Source of the DNA: an uncultured Prevotella sp.
Lineage (GTDB): Bacteria > Bacteroidota > Bacteroidia > Bacteroidales > Bacteroidaceae
Reading direction: 5' to 3'
Assembly: GCA_947302435.1 (NCBI GenBank)
Contig: CAMYVQ010000006.1
Location: forward strand, 1 to 64,000
DNA length: 64,000 bases
Part shown: positions 34,520 through 43,234 of the stretch, piece after piece
Position numbering within the stretch: the stretch's first letter is position 1
Layout: each line of letters begins with the position of its first letter
The notes under the pieces: generated by a model
Seen by the model: only the letters and a program-made list of their open reading frames with translations
Databases searched by the model: none
Told to the model about the DNA's origin: nothing
Translations under genes and position numbers: made by a program

Positions 34520-35569
34520 CTAACTTATAACATTATCTTCTTCCCAAATGTCAAGTTGCTTGGGCAGTGTATTGATTTTTTTCTCTGTCGTTCTTTCTTT
34601 ATGCTCAAATGTGGTCTTTAAGGAATTTGCAATATACCACATCATAACGGGAGGTACCGCATTGCCAATGGCCTTATACTGTCGGATTTGAGAAACACAG
34701 TCAAGTTGAAATGAATCGGGAAAGGATTGTATTCGAGCAGCCTCACGTGGAGAAAAACGTCTATAACGCTCACCTACCATATATACAGGGTCTGTACTGT
34801 TTAGACTTACTTTGGCAAGATGCGCACTGATGGTATTGCAAGGCACATCGAGTCGCATAGCTCGCCCTTTGTTCATTTTTTCTTTAACAGCTTTCATACC
34901 AGCGACAGCTTTTTCGCTAAAGAAAAGTCTTTCGTTGCTGTTTTCCTCTTCCATAATCACGTCACCCAGCACTTTGCGTTTCTTACTGGATAAAGCTTGG
35001 GGGAAAGAGAAATTATGGAAATCTTCAACATCACGAAAACCTATGATGATAACGCGCTCTCGCTTTTGTGGAACACCGAACTCCCAAGCATTCAGGAGTT
35101 TATAGATAGTGATATATCCTGCATCTCTAAATTCTTTAATAATCATAGGAAATGCTTTACCATCATTTGCAGAGAGTATTCCTTTAACATTTTCAGCAAT
35201 CAGAAATCTTGGTTTTCGTTCCTTTAGAATTTTGACCATTTCGAAGAAAAGCATTCCTCGATCATCTTTAAAGCCAAGGCGAGGTGGGTTTTGTGCAGAA
35301 ATAGAGAATGACTGACAGGGAAAGCCTCCAATAAGCATATCAAATTCAGGCAATTCCTTTATATTCATCTCACGCACATCTTTGACGACGCATTTATGCT
35401 CAAAATTGTTATTGTATATTTCAGTACAATACGAGTCATTATCTATCGAATATACAATCTCAAATGGATTAGAGGAGTATTTCTCACCAAGAAATGTGAA
35501 TCCCCCCAATACCCCTAAATCCATACCTCCACATCCACAGAATAATGATACTACTTTTAATTTTTCCAT
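34520..35569 (-). CDS. DNA cytosine-5 methyltransferase (first of two)
   Basis: The 349-residue enzyme has motif I LFCGCGGMDLGV, motif IV GGFPCQSFSIS with the catalytic Cys, motif VI IAENVKGI, motif VIII KRERVIIIGFR and a C-terminal motif IX/X region (FSPREAARIQSFPD to QYKAIGNAVPPVM). Its start overlaps the end of the nuclease gene by 13 bp. Base composition is clearly more AT-rich than porX. It methylates one strand or motif of the site cut by the neighbouring nuclease (inference). Confidence 0.93.
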   Translation of the reverse strand: MEKLKVVSLFCGCGGMDLGVLGGFTFLGEKYSSNPFEIVYSIDNDSYCTEIYNNNFEHKCVVKDVREMNIKELPEFDMLIGGFPCQSFSISAQNPPRLGFKDDRGMLFFEMVKILKERKPRFLIAENVKGILSANDGKAFPMIIKEFRDAGYITIYKLLNAWEFGVPQKRERVIIIGFRDVEDFHNFSFPQALSSKKRKVLGDVIMEEENSNERLFFSEKAVAGMKAVKEKMNKGRAMRLDVPCNTISAHLAKVSLNSTDPVYMVGERYRRFSPREAARIQSFPDSFQLDCVSQIRQYKAIGNAVPPVMMWYIANSLKTTFEHKERTTEKKINTLPKQLDIWEEDNVIS

Positions 35570-37035
35570 ACCAATAACTCCGTAGGTTTGAATTTGTCTT
35601 CAGTAAACGAAATTTCCATTCCGTCTCTTGGTTCTGCTTCTATCTGGTCTGTTTTATATAAAGCTACCGGATTACGCAAAATAAAGAGAGTCTTATCTTG
35701 TTCACTTAGCATAAGTCGATAGACACAATAATGCTCTTTGATGGTTCCGGCAACACGCCATTCGTTTGTAGACATGTGAAAACCGTACATCTGTATCTTT
35801 TTCTTGCTGATTGTTGTTTTAACTTCGATGTAACGGTGGTCTTCTGTTCCGTCAGCTTCATAACTGTCAATATCAAAGCCTGGATGATATGAAGGACTGT
35901 CAACAATCTGGATTAACCGTATAAATTCCTTATATCCTTTTATTTTCATACGCATTTTCTCATGACCACACACAATGGCTTCACCAATATTGCCAATATC
36001 TTTTGTGGTCTTATTATCAGATGCGAAAACTTCTTTAATCCTATTATCGAATAATATGTCTACTTCTTCGTTAACGCCCAGGATAGAACGTATATCAGAC
36101 TTAAACAAATCTGGATTCATAGATTTGTTTACATATTCAAACCATTGTGATTCTACCAAGGACAATTCAGAAGTGTCATAATCCTTCATACCGTAGAATC
36201 GCTCATAGCCTTTGAAATAGGTCTTGTCTGTATGAAAGACTTTAATTGCTTGCGTTTGATTTTCCTTCAGTGAATAGAAACCATAATGACAATTAAGAAG
36301 ATTTGAAATCTCCATATAGTCTAATATGTCGCCCGCATATCTTGTGACATCTCCTTTAGAACGAGGTGTCCCACTCAACGATTGAATATTCTTATCCTTT
36401 TGATCGTAATACTTGACTTTCTTTCTACGGTTGTCTAAAATGTTTTGAGCTACTTGTTTGGGTGATACATTTCCACTCGTTACGCGAATGTCATTAAAGA
36501 TGCAATAGGTTGCTTCTTCTGCGGAAATGGACATTTCTTTTTCCGAGTTGGCATTAGAACATAATTCATTGCCTTCGAGTAATACATTTATGATGAATTG
36601 GGCAGGTTTAAAACGGATATTATGTGATATGATGTCTCTTGTATCTTGTGGTTTCATGTGACCACCAGGAAACTGAAATGACATGAGAAACAAACGAAGG
36701 AATTGGGTCAAGTCTTGCTTTTCATGTAAGAACTTTGCCATGTTGGAAGTTTCTGTTATATTGTGCAACTTGTCTTCGTTGTAAAAGCCGAATAAAGCAG
36801 GTATTTCCGTTCGCCAATTATGAAGTGTTTTGTCTGCCATTCCAATATTTCCAGGAAACATACGAATAGCGTTAAAATATCTGTCACTGTATTCTTGACA
36901 AGAGCAGCGTGGAATTTTGCAGCATTCATTTGCCATGTAAAGCAATACGTTTTCTATGTTGCTTTTAAAACGAGGACGTACAAAATGAATTCTATACCAA
37001 TATTTGTCAGGTACTTTGTAAAAAGTTTCGTTCAT
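35557..37035 (-). CDS. putative restriction endonuclease with DUF3883-type nuclease domain
   Basis: The 492-residue protein lies between two cytosine methyltransferase genes and overlaps both. The C-terminal quarter has a PD-(D/E)XK layout: DIGNIGEAIVCGHE, HPGFDIDSYEADG, RYIEVKTTISKK (D...ExK), as in DUF3883 nucleases. The N-terminal two thirds is helical and Cys-containing (CCKIPRCSCQEY) and has no family I recognise; it probably holds target recognition. The start ATGA overlaps the second methyltransferase stop at 37032-37035. Substrate site unknown. Confidence 0.75.
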   Translation of the reverse strand: MNETFYKVPDKYWYRIHFVRPRFKSNIENVLLYMANECCKIPRCSCQEYSDRYFNAIRMFPGNIGMADKTLHNWRTEIPALFGFYNEDKLHNITETSNMAKFLHEKQDLTQFLRLFLMSFQFPGGHMKPQDTRDIISHNIRFKPAQFIINVLLEGNELCSNANSEKEMSISAEEATYCIFNDIRVTSGNVSPKQVAQNILDNRRKKVKYYDQKDKNIQSLSGTPRSKGDVTRYAGDILDYMEISNLLNCHYGFYSLKENQTQAIKVFHTDKTYFKGYERFYGMKDYDTSELSLVESQWFEYVNKSMNPDLFKSDIRSILGVNEEVDILFDNRIKEVFASDNKTTKDIGNIGEAIVCGHEKMRMKIKGYKEFIRLIQIVDSPSYHPGFDIDSYEADGTEDHRYIEVKTTISKKKIQMYGFHMSTNEWRVAGTIKEHYCVYRLMLSEQDKTLFILRNPVALYKTDQIEAEPRDGMEISFTEDKFKPTELLVWKN

Positions 37036-38087
37036 AATTCTTTCATTAATTGTTCTGCTATGGCTTTTGCCATTAATGGGGGAACTGCATTACCTACTTG
37101 TCTGTTTTGGCTTGTCCTACTGCCGACAAAGATAAAGTTATCAGGGAAAGATTGTATTCTTGCACTCTCTCGAACTGTAGGGATCCGATTGAATTTATAA
37201 TGGAAATGATGTCTATGCCCTGTATCAATAGTAAAACAGGGCTTCTTGCTATTCATTCTTGTCCAAGCAATATGAACTTTCCTTAAATTCCACATTTCTT
37301 TGGGCAAGCATTTGTAGTTTCCACCATCTGGCACCATTGCAATGATACGTTGGGTTTCTGCTGTATGTATCGTTATTTGGTGATTGTAAAGTTTTGTAGC
37401 CCCTCTACGAATCATCCTTTGATAATCTGACCTCGGTATTGATGGGTAATCGGAACCATCGTCAAGCGACCCCTCTGGCAAATCGGAAATAGCTTCCTCC
37501 GTCGTAACGGGTTCCTTTATAGAACGCTCAGGAAATGTAAAGGATAGTTCTTCTTTTTGGCCAACAAATACGGCACGTCTCCGATTTTGTGGCGTTCCAT
37601 AGTCGGATGCAGTAAGAACGCTGCAACACACACTATAGCCCAGTCTGGTAAAGTCCTTTAGAATAGTGTCTTTTATAACACCGTCGCCAATGGAAAGAAT
37701 ATTTGGAACATTTTCCATCACAAAGGCCTTTGGTCGGAAGTGTTCAACAAAACGAACAAAAGATTTGTAAAGTTTGTTTCTGTCGTCATTAATAATCCGT
37801 TTGCCTGCGACTGAAAAACCCTGACAAGGCGGACCGCCAATGATGACATCAATATTGTTAATGTTGTACTTGAGTTCAACATCTTCAGGTTTAAGCGTGG
37901 AGAGGTCTCCATTAACGGTCTTTACTCTTTTGTGGTTCTTGCGGTATGTAACAAGAGCATCCTCCCAATTGTCAATGGCTAATTCTACATCAAACCCTGC
38001 CATCTCAAAACCGAGAGACATCCCTCCGCAACCGCAGAACAAGTCAAGTACTGTATGTTTTTTGACCATATTTTTCGATTTGTGCAT
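37032..38087 (-). CDS. DNA cytosine-5 methyltransferase (second of two)
   Basis: The 351-residue enzyme has motif I VLDLFCGCGGMSLGFE, motif IV GGPPCQGFSVAGKR with the catalytic Cys, motif VI VMENVPNIL, motif VIII NRRRAVFVG and VRESARIQSFPDNF near the end. First gene of the three-gene restriction-modification operon. Its frame starts within the stop region of porW. An internal ATG at codon 7 (MVKKHTVLDLF) is the likelier start and would avoid that overlap. Confidence 0.93.
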   Translation of the reverse strand: MHKSKNMVKKHTVLDLFCGCGGMSLGFEMAGFDVELAIDNWEDALVTYRKNHKRVKTVNGDLSTLKPEDVELKYNINNIDVIIGGPPCQGFSVAGKRIINDDRNKLYKSFVRFVEHFRPKAFVMENVPNILSIGDGVIKDTILKDFTRLGYSVCCSVLTASDYGTPQNRRRAVFVGQKEELSFTFPERSIKEPVTTEEAISDLPEGSLDDGSDYPSIPRSDYQRMIRRGATKLYNHQITIHTAETQRIIAMVPDGGNYKCLPKEMWNLRKVHIAWTRMNSKKPCFTIDTGHRHHFHYKFNRIPTVRESARIQSFPDNFIFVGSRTSQNRQVGNAVPPLMAKAIAEQLMKEL

Positions 38088-41000
38088 TACCAGAAGTCTT
38101 CGTCGAAGCCGTCGGGGGTGGTGGGCTGCTGCTGTACGTCGGTGTCGGTGTCGGCAGGGGCGTTCTCTTCGTCTATCTGCTGTTCGATGGCTTCGGGAAT
38201 CTGCAACAGTTCTTCGTCGCTGATGGTGAGCGGCGCGAAGGTGCGCTGGTAGAAGTCGTCATAGTCCTTGTAGCTGTAGCGCGTGCCGATCAGCGCGAAG
38301 TTGTGGTCACTGATGATGAGGCTGCGACACTGGCGCAGTTTGCCGGCCATGGCCTCGTCGGCGTAGAGCTTGCGTGCATATTGCAATGCCTCGTCGTAGT
38401 TCATGAAACCGCTGATCATCATGCGGCTGATGCCTTGCTGACGGTCGATGTTGAGCTCGAAGTTGCGCACCATGAAGTTGGTGAAGTTGTAGCGTGCCAT
38501 CTCGAAGAGCAGCTGGTTCTCCTGTGCGGCGATATAGGCCGGCAGTTGGTAGCTGTCGTCGGCTGGGCGCGGTGCATCCGTGAGTTGCAGCGAGTCGGGC
38601 TGGTAGGCAAGGATGAAGAGGAACGGCAGGTTGCGGTCGGCTGACAGCGTATCGGTGCTGGTGCTGTCGTCGGACAGGGAGAAGTCGCGCCGTGCCCAGA
38701 TATCGTCGAGGTCGAACTTGCCGCCATAGAGCGTGCGCCCTTCCTGTACGCCCTTGATGATCATGCCGGCCATCTCGCTCACCTCGCTCTGCGGATATTG
38801 CTCCACCACTTCCTTGAGCTGTTCGAGACAGCCGCGTGAGTCACCCTGATTGAGCAGGCTGAGACCGTCGATGAAGAGGAACTTGGGACGGTTGGCCCCT
38901 AAGGGGAACCGCTCGGCTGATAGCTGTGCGTTGGCTTTCACCTCACTGTAACGGCTCTGTTTGAAGGCATCGTAGGTGGCGGCATAGACAGAGTCCTCGA
39001 TGTGGATGCCGAAACGCGCGTTCTCCTCAAAATAGGGGTCGCTGAGCAGAATGGTCCACTGGCTTTCGGGATAGTCGGCCTGCAGGCGTGCCAGACACTC
39101 GGCGGCACGGTCGTGTTCGCCCCGTCGGGAGTAGAGCAGGAAGAGGTGATACCATGCCTCGTCGTTCTTCTCGTATTCAGGGAAGTTGTAGGTGAGTCTG
39201 GTGAGCTGCTTCTCGGAGAGGCGCAGGGCGCTGAGTCCTTCATTGTCGAGCTTGTCCTTGAAGATGACACCCGAATAGAAAAGCCCTTCCATGATGATGG
39301 CATTGCTGGCCGCCACCTGCTCTTCGGTGAAGGGAATCTGTGCCAGATAGTACTCGCGCTTGTGGGGATCGTTCTGTGCGCTGTCGTTTTCGAGGGCCTC
39401 CTTCTGGGCGGCGATAGAGTCGTCGATGGCATCGAGGGCGGCAAAGAGCGAATCGGCAATCTCCTGTCCGGGATTGCTCATGTCGATATTGGTGGAAGAA
39501 AGTACGGTCTGGTTGGAACGCTGCCAGTTGTCGACGTTCTCGCGCTTGCCCCATTGCTTCTGGAACTGCTGCTTACCCTGGTTGACGGCCATCTGGTTGT
39601 AGAAGTACCACTGTCCGTCCTTCGACTGCTGGTTGTTGGTGGTAGGGTTGGCCTGCTTGTTCTGAGTCTGGCGGTTGCCAACGGCTCCCGCTTTCTCAAG
39701 CGCTTTCTCCACCTCGGCCTCTCGGGCTTTGTCGCGCTCTTCCTTCTCCTTCTTCTTCAGTGCCTCAATGACGCGGTCGATGGCTTCAAAACGCTCTTTC
39801 TCCGGCATCTTGGCCAGTTCCTGCAGCGAGTCCTGCAGATGTACGGCATCGGTATGGGGCACCAGTTCGTCGAGCACTTTTGAGCGGCGCGACAGCTCCT
39901 CGTAGTCGGGACGGTCTTTGTCTAACAGTCCGATGGCCTCACCGTAGCAGCGTTGCGCGTCGTTGAAACGCTCACGCTCCCAATAGAGGTCGCCTAAGCG
40001 CAACAGCAGCACGCCCTTCTCAATGCCGCTTCGTGTGGCCTTCTCGTTGCCCGTCTCGTAGGCAGTGATGGCACGCAGGGTGTCTTTCTGGGCGAGGTAG
40101 ATGTTGCCGATGGCATAGTAGACCTGGTCTAAGTAGTCCTTGTTCTTGTCGGAACGGGCCATGCGTTTCAGCCGGCTGATCATCTGCTTCGAGTTCCCCT
40201 TGGCCATTACCTCGGTCTGTGCAATACGGGCGTTGAACTCCGTCTCGTAAGGCGGATTCTGGCGCACCACGCGTTGATAGGCCTTGTAAGCCTGTTGACG
40301 GTGGCCGAGCGAGGCTTCGAGCTGTGCGGTGAGGAACCACATACGCGCCTTCTGCACTTTGCGGCGCTCGTGTTTGATGGCCTTGCGCAGATAGGGCAGG
40401 GCATGCTCGGCATCGCCACTCTTGATATAGTAATTGGCGAAAGTGTAGTCCCAGTCGGGCTGTGCCTTGTAGTGGATGGAGTCGCGGGCCATATTGCGCA
40501 CCACATCCTCGGCATCGTAGAGCCAGTCGAGCTCCATATAGCTGCGGGCCAGCCACGAACGGGCGATGCCGTAGATGGGGGCCTGTGTCTGATAGAGGCG
40601 CGACATGTAGGAGAACGTGGCCGCCGACTCGTCGAAAGCGCCTTTCTGGAACTGCGCCTTGCCCATGAGCAGCCATGCCTTCCACAGGAAGGGGTTGTAC
40701 TCGCGCCGTGACAGCCATTCCTTGTCCTTGTCGGTCTTGCGGCGCGACTTGCGCCATTCGGGACGGGCCTTGATGCTGTGTTGCTTGATGGCTTTCTCGC
40801 TCTTCTCGATGGCGCGGTCGAAGTTGCCCTTGCCTATGTCACGGCTGGCCTTGTTGCCCACGGCGTAGAGGGGCAGCAGCTCGGTGAAGTTGTCCTTATG
40901 GCCTTTCTCCTTCTCCTCGGAGCCTTCGATATAGGCCTGCGAACCGTTGTAGTAGGTGTTGTAGCGTGCGGTGAACGAGTGCCACCAGCGCGTCTTTGAA

Positions 41001-41089
41001 GTGTTTTTCTGCGTAGAGCAGGCGGCCATTGTCAGCACGACAAGGGCTATGCCTGTTATTATATATAAGGTGTTGATGGCTCTGCGCAT
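38087..41089 (-). CDS. porW: T9SS lipoprotein PorW/SprE, TPR-rich
   Basis: The 1000-residue protein has a lipoprotein signal (ALVVLTMAACSTQ, Cys 24) and then TRWWHSFTARYNTYYNG, a hallmark of PorW/SprE. A long tetratricopeptide region follows (for example WLARSYMELDWLYDAEDVVR, YAIGNIYLAQKDTLRAITAYE), then a charged coiled segment (EALKKKEKEERDKAREAEVEKAL), a Gln/Asn linker and further repeats. PorW is needed for type IX secretion and links the outer-membrane translocon to the rest of the machine. The C-terminus ends in acidic residues (DGFDEDFW). Confidence 0.93.
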   Translation of the reverse strand: MRRAINTLYIITGIALVVLTMAACSTQKNTSKTRWWHSFTARYNTYYNGSQAYIEGSEEKEKGHKDNFTELLPLYAVGNKASRDIGKGNFDRAIEKSEKAIKQHSIKARPEWRKSRRKTDKDKEWLSRREYNPFLWKAWLLMGKAQFQKGAFDESAATFSYMSRLYQTQAPIYGIARSWLARSYMELDWLYDAEDVVRNMARDSIHYKAQPDWDYTFANYYIKSGDAEHALPYLRKAIKHERRKVQKARMWFLTAQLEASLGHRQQAYKAYQRVVRQNPPYETEFNARIAQTEVMAKGNSKQMISRLKRMARSDKNKDYLDQVYYAIGNIYLAQKDTLRAITAYETGNEKATRSGIEKGVLLLRLGDLYWERERFNDAQRCYGEAIGLLDKDRPDYEELSRRSKVLDELVPHTDAVHLQDSLQELAKMPEKERFEAIDRVIEALKKKEKEERDKAREAEVEKALEKAGAVGNRQTQNKQANPTTNNQQSKDGQWYFYNQMAVNQGKQQFQKQWGKRENVDNWQRSNQTVLSSTNIDMSNPGQEIADSLFAALDAIDDSIAAQKEALENDSAQNDPHKREYYLAQIPFTEEQVAASNAIIMEGLFYSGVIFKDKLDNEGLSALRLSEKQLTRLTYNFPEYEKNDEAWYHLFLLYSRRGEHDRAAECLARLQADYPESQWTILLSDPYFEENARFGIHIEDSVYAATYDAFKQSRYSEVKANAQLSAERFPLGANRPKFLFIDGLSLLNQGDSRGCLEQLKEVVEQYPQSEVSEMAGMIIKGVQEGRTLYGGKFDLDDIWARRDFSLSDDSTSTDTLSADRNLPFLFILAYQPDSLQLTDAPRPADDSYQLPAYIAAQENQLLFEMARYNFTNFMVRNFELNIDRQQGISRMMISGFMNYDEALQYARKLYADEAMAGKLRQCRSLIISDHNFALIGTRYSYKDYDDFYQRTFAPLTISDEELLQIPEAIEQQIDEENAPADTDTDVQQQPTTPDGFDEDFW

Positions 41090-41097
41090 ATATCGTT

Positions 41098-41307
41098 TTA
41101 AACGGACTCTTCCGCCTCTTTATTGCCCTGTTGCCGCTTTTTCTCCTCCATCAGACAGGCAATCTTGCACGAGCCGTCGGCCATGCTGGCACACGACGAA
41201 CAGTCGTGACCCTGCACGACAGGTTCGTCCTTGCCACCGATGGACGATAGGGCTGCGACTATGCCGAGAACGGCAATGGCGGCGATACAAATCAGTGCGA
41301 AATGCAT
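41098..41307 (-). CDS. small Cys-rich membrane protein
   Basis: The predicted product has 69 residues: an N-terminal membrane helix (ALICIAAIAVLGIVAAL), then HDCSSCASMADGSCKIACLMEEKK with four close Cys, and a charged tail. It lies between porW (8 bp) and aroA (17 bp) on the same strand. The Cys cluster could bind metal or form disulfides outside the membrane. I do not know a named family. Confidence 0.6.
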   Translation of the reverse strand: MHFALICIAAIAVLGIVAALSSIGGKDEPVVQGHDCSSCASMADGSCKIACLMEEKKRQQGNKEAEESV

Positions 41308-41324
41308 AATTTATAATGCATAAT

Positions 41325-42572
41325 TCATAATAGGGTGAAGCCGGCCTGTTGCAGGTCGTCCCAGAAGTGGGGGTACGACTTGGTGACCACTTGTGGGTTG
41401 TTGATGCTGATGGGCTGCAGCAGGGCGACGGGGCTGAAAGCCAAGGCCATGCGGTGGTCCTCGTAGGTGTCGATGGCAGGAGTGCCCCCTGCCTCACAGC
41501 GTTCGCCAGTCCAGCGCAGTTCGCTGCCGTCGATGTCGCGGAGCACGAAGCCCAACTTGCGCATCTCCGTCTTCAGTGCCTCAATGCGGTTGGTCTCCTT
41601 GATCCGGAGTGTCTGGAGGCCTGTGAAATGGAAGGGAATGCCCATCATGCAACAGGTGACCACGAAGGTCTGGGCCAAGTCGGGTGAGTTGATGAAGTCA
41701 TACTCTAAACGGGGTACGCGGTGGCCGCTCTTGCGCAGCGTGATGGTGGTGGGATGCCCAGGCTCCTTGCTGTCGAAGATGGTCTTCACGCCTAAGAGAC
41801 TGAAAATGTAGCGCACGGAGGAATCGCCTTGCTTCGAGCCGTCCATCAGTCCTTCAAGGCGCACTTCGGCATCCGCCTGTGGGGTCAGGGCCATCATCTC
41901 ATACCAATAGGAAGCGGCGCTCCAGTCGTTCTCAATGAGGTAGGGACGCGGCTGATAGTGTACGGGCTTCACGGTGATGGTGTCCACACTGCTCCATTCG
42001 GCATCGGCGCCAAACTCGCGCATGGTCCAGAGTGTCAGGTCGATATAGGGACGCGAGATGATTTCGCCCGTGAGTTGCAGCTCCAGTCCGCGTTGCAGCA
42101 TAGGCCCCACCATGAGCAGGGCCGAGATGAACTGTGAACTCACGTTGCCTGCTATCTGCAACTTGCCGCCGTTGAGCCGTTGCCCATTGATGCGCAGGGG
42201 CGGAAAGCCCTCCTTTCCGGCATACGCTATGTCGGCTCCCAACTGTCGCAGGGCATCGACAAGAATCTTGATGGGGCGGTGCTTCATGCGCTCAGTGCCT
42301 GTGAGCAGGTGCTCGCCGTTTTCCGTGGTGGCTAAGAAGGCGGTCATGAAGCGCATGGCCGTTCCGGCGGCTTTGATGTCGATTGTCTCAGGCATGTTGC
42401 GCAGGGCTTTGACAATCACTTCGGTGTCGTCGCAGTCGCTAAGGTTCTGGGGCAGCTCCTTTCCGCCGAGCAAGGCACAGATGATAAGGGCACGGTTGGA
42501 GATGCTCTTCGAGGCTGGCAGCTTGATGCTGGCGTTGAGCGACGACGGGGGGGTAAGGGTGATGCTGTTCAT
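41325..42572 (-). CDS. aroA: 3-phosphoshikimate 1-carboxyvinyltransferase (EPSP synthase)
   Basis: AroA makes EPSP from shikimate-3-phosphate and phosphoenolpyruvate in the chorismate pathway. The ATG at 42570-42572 (MNSITLTPPSSL) gives 415 residues; the longer frame to 42704 overlaps the HU gene and adds no family sequence. Motifs are IKLPASKSISNRALI, GTAMRFMTAFLA, SSQFISALLM, RIKETNRIEALKTEMRKLG and DHRMALAF. The enzyme is at the short end of the family, as in Bacteroidetes. Confidence 0.95.
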   Translation of the reverse strand: MNSITLTPPSSLNASIKLPASKSISNRALIICALLGGKELPQNLSDCDDTEVIVKALRNMPETIDIKAAGTAMRFMTAFLATTENGEHLLTGTERMKHRPIKILVDALRQLGADIAYAGKEGFPPLRINGQRLNGGKLQIAGNVSSQFISALLMVGPMLQRGLELQLTGEIISRPYIDLTLWTMREFGADAEWSSVDTITVKPVHYQPRPYLIENDWSAASYWYEMMALTPQADAEVRLEGLMDGSKQGDSSVRYIFSLLGVKTIFDSKEPGHPTTITLRKSGHRVPRLEYDFINSPDLAQTFVVTCCMMGIPFHFTGLQTLRIKETNRIEALKTEMRKLGFVLRDIDGSELRWTGERCEAGGTPAIDTYEDHRMALAFSPVALLQPISINNPQVVTKSYPHFWDDLQQAGFTLL

Positions 42573-42589
42573 TGTCGGTAGGGATGGGG

Positions 42590-43018
42590 TTAGTCTTCCG
42601 CTTCGGAAGTGGGAAACCATTTCACGTCGACACCCTCGCCGAAAAGCTGGGTGATGGGGCCGTGCTGCTTGCCCTGTCGGGTGCCGGCAGGCATGAACTT
42701 GCACTTCACGCGCTTGATGTCGCGCTCGATGTCGAAATCCTGGGGAGTGTCGGAACCCTCGCTTTCCACACTGAGGTGGAAGCGGCCGAAGCCGTCGAGG
42801 TTGATGGTCTGACCCATGGCGAGCTGCCGCTTCATCTGGGACACCAGTTCGTCGATGAGGCCGCGCACCTCACCTTTCTTGAAAGTGGTGTTCTCCTGAA
42901 TGAGCGAGGCCAGTTCTTCAGTGTCCACCTCACCGGCTGACACCACGTGTGCGTAGTATTTGTGGTGGTCCTTGCTGGCCCCCATTTTGTCTTTTCTCAG
43001 TCTGATAAATATTGCCAT
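42590..43018 (-). CDS. HU-like DNA-binding protein
   Basis: The 142-residue protein matches the HU-like group of Bacteroidetes: IRLRKDKMGASKDHHKYYAHVV, then VDTEELASLIQENTTFKKGEVRGLIDELVSQMKRQL and INLDGFGRFHLSVESEG, with a C-terminal extension (FMPAGTRQGKQHG). These are longer than standard HU and lack its usual arm. It ends 17 bp before aroA. Upstream lie three evenly spaced near-palindromic repeats. Confidence 0.88.
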   Translation of the reverse strand: MAIFIRLRKDKMGASKDHHKYYAHVVSAGEVDTEELASLIQENTTFKKGEVRGLIDELVSQMKRQLAMGQTINLDGFGRFHLSVESEGSDTPQDFDIERDIKRVKCKFMPAGTRQGKQHGPITQLFGEGVDVKWFPTSEAED

Positions 43019-43067
43019 TGTTTCTGCTGATATTTAGATGATAAATCGGTTAATGCAAAATGAATTT

Positions 43068-43130
43068 ACAAACTCGTCGACTTTGTATGACAAACTCGTC
43101 GACTTTGTGACACAAACTCGTCGACTTTGT
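43068..43130. promoter_or_regulatory. three 19-bp near-palindromes at 22-bp spacing between the HU and aldo-keto reductase genes
   Basis: The 19-mer ACAAACTCGTCGACTTTGT is repeated exactly at 43068-43086, 43090-43108 and 43112-43130, with 3-bp spacers. It is itself nearly palindromic (ACAAA.TCG / CGA.TTTGT). The 22-bp period, about two helical turns, places the copies on one face of DNA, as for operators. It starts 50 bp upstream of the HU ATG. Confidence 0.7.
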
Positions 43131-43234
43131 AACGTGATTCTGTTTGTATTATTGTGTGATTTAAAAATAATTGACTTTTTAAAGGTGTTTTTCAGCAGAA
43201 TTGATTATCTTTGCCCAACAAATCAACAACCATT

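Noticed and set aside
39002..39883. 293-codon frame antisense to porW
   Set aside because: Antisense shadow of a well-supported gene.
43068..43130. Three 19-bp repeats considered as a minimal CRISPR array
   Set aside because: Spacers are only 3 bp and no cas genes are near. Operator array is the better reading.
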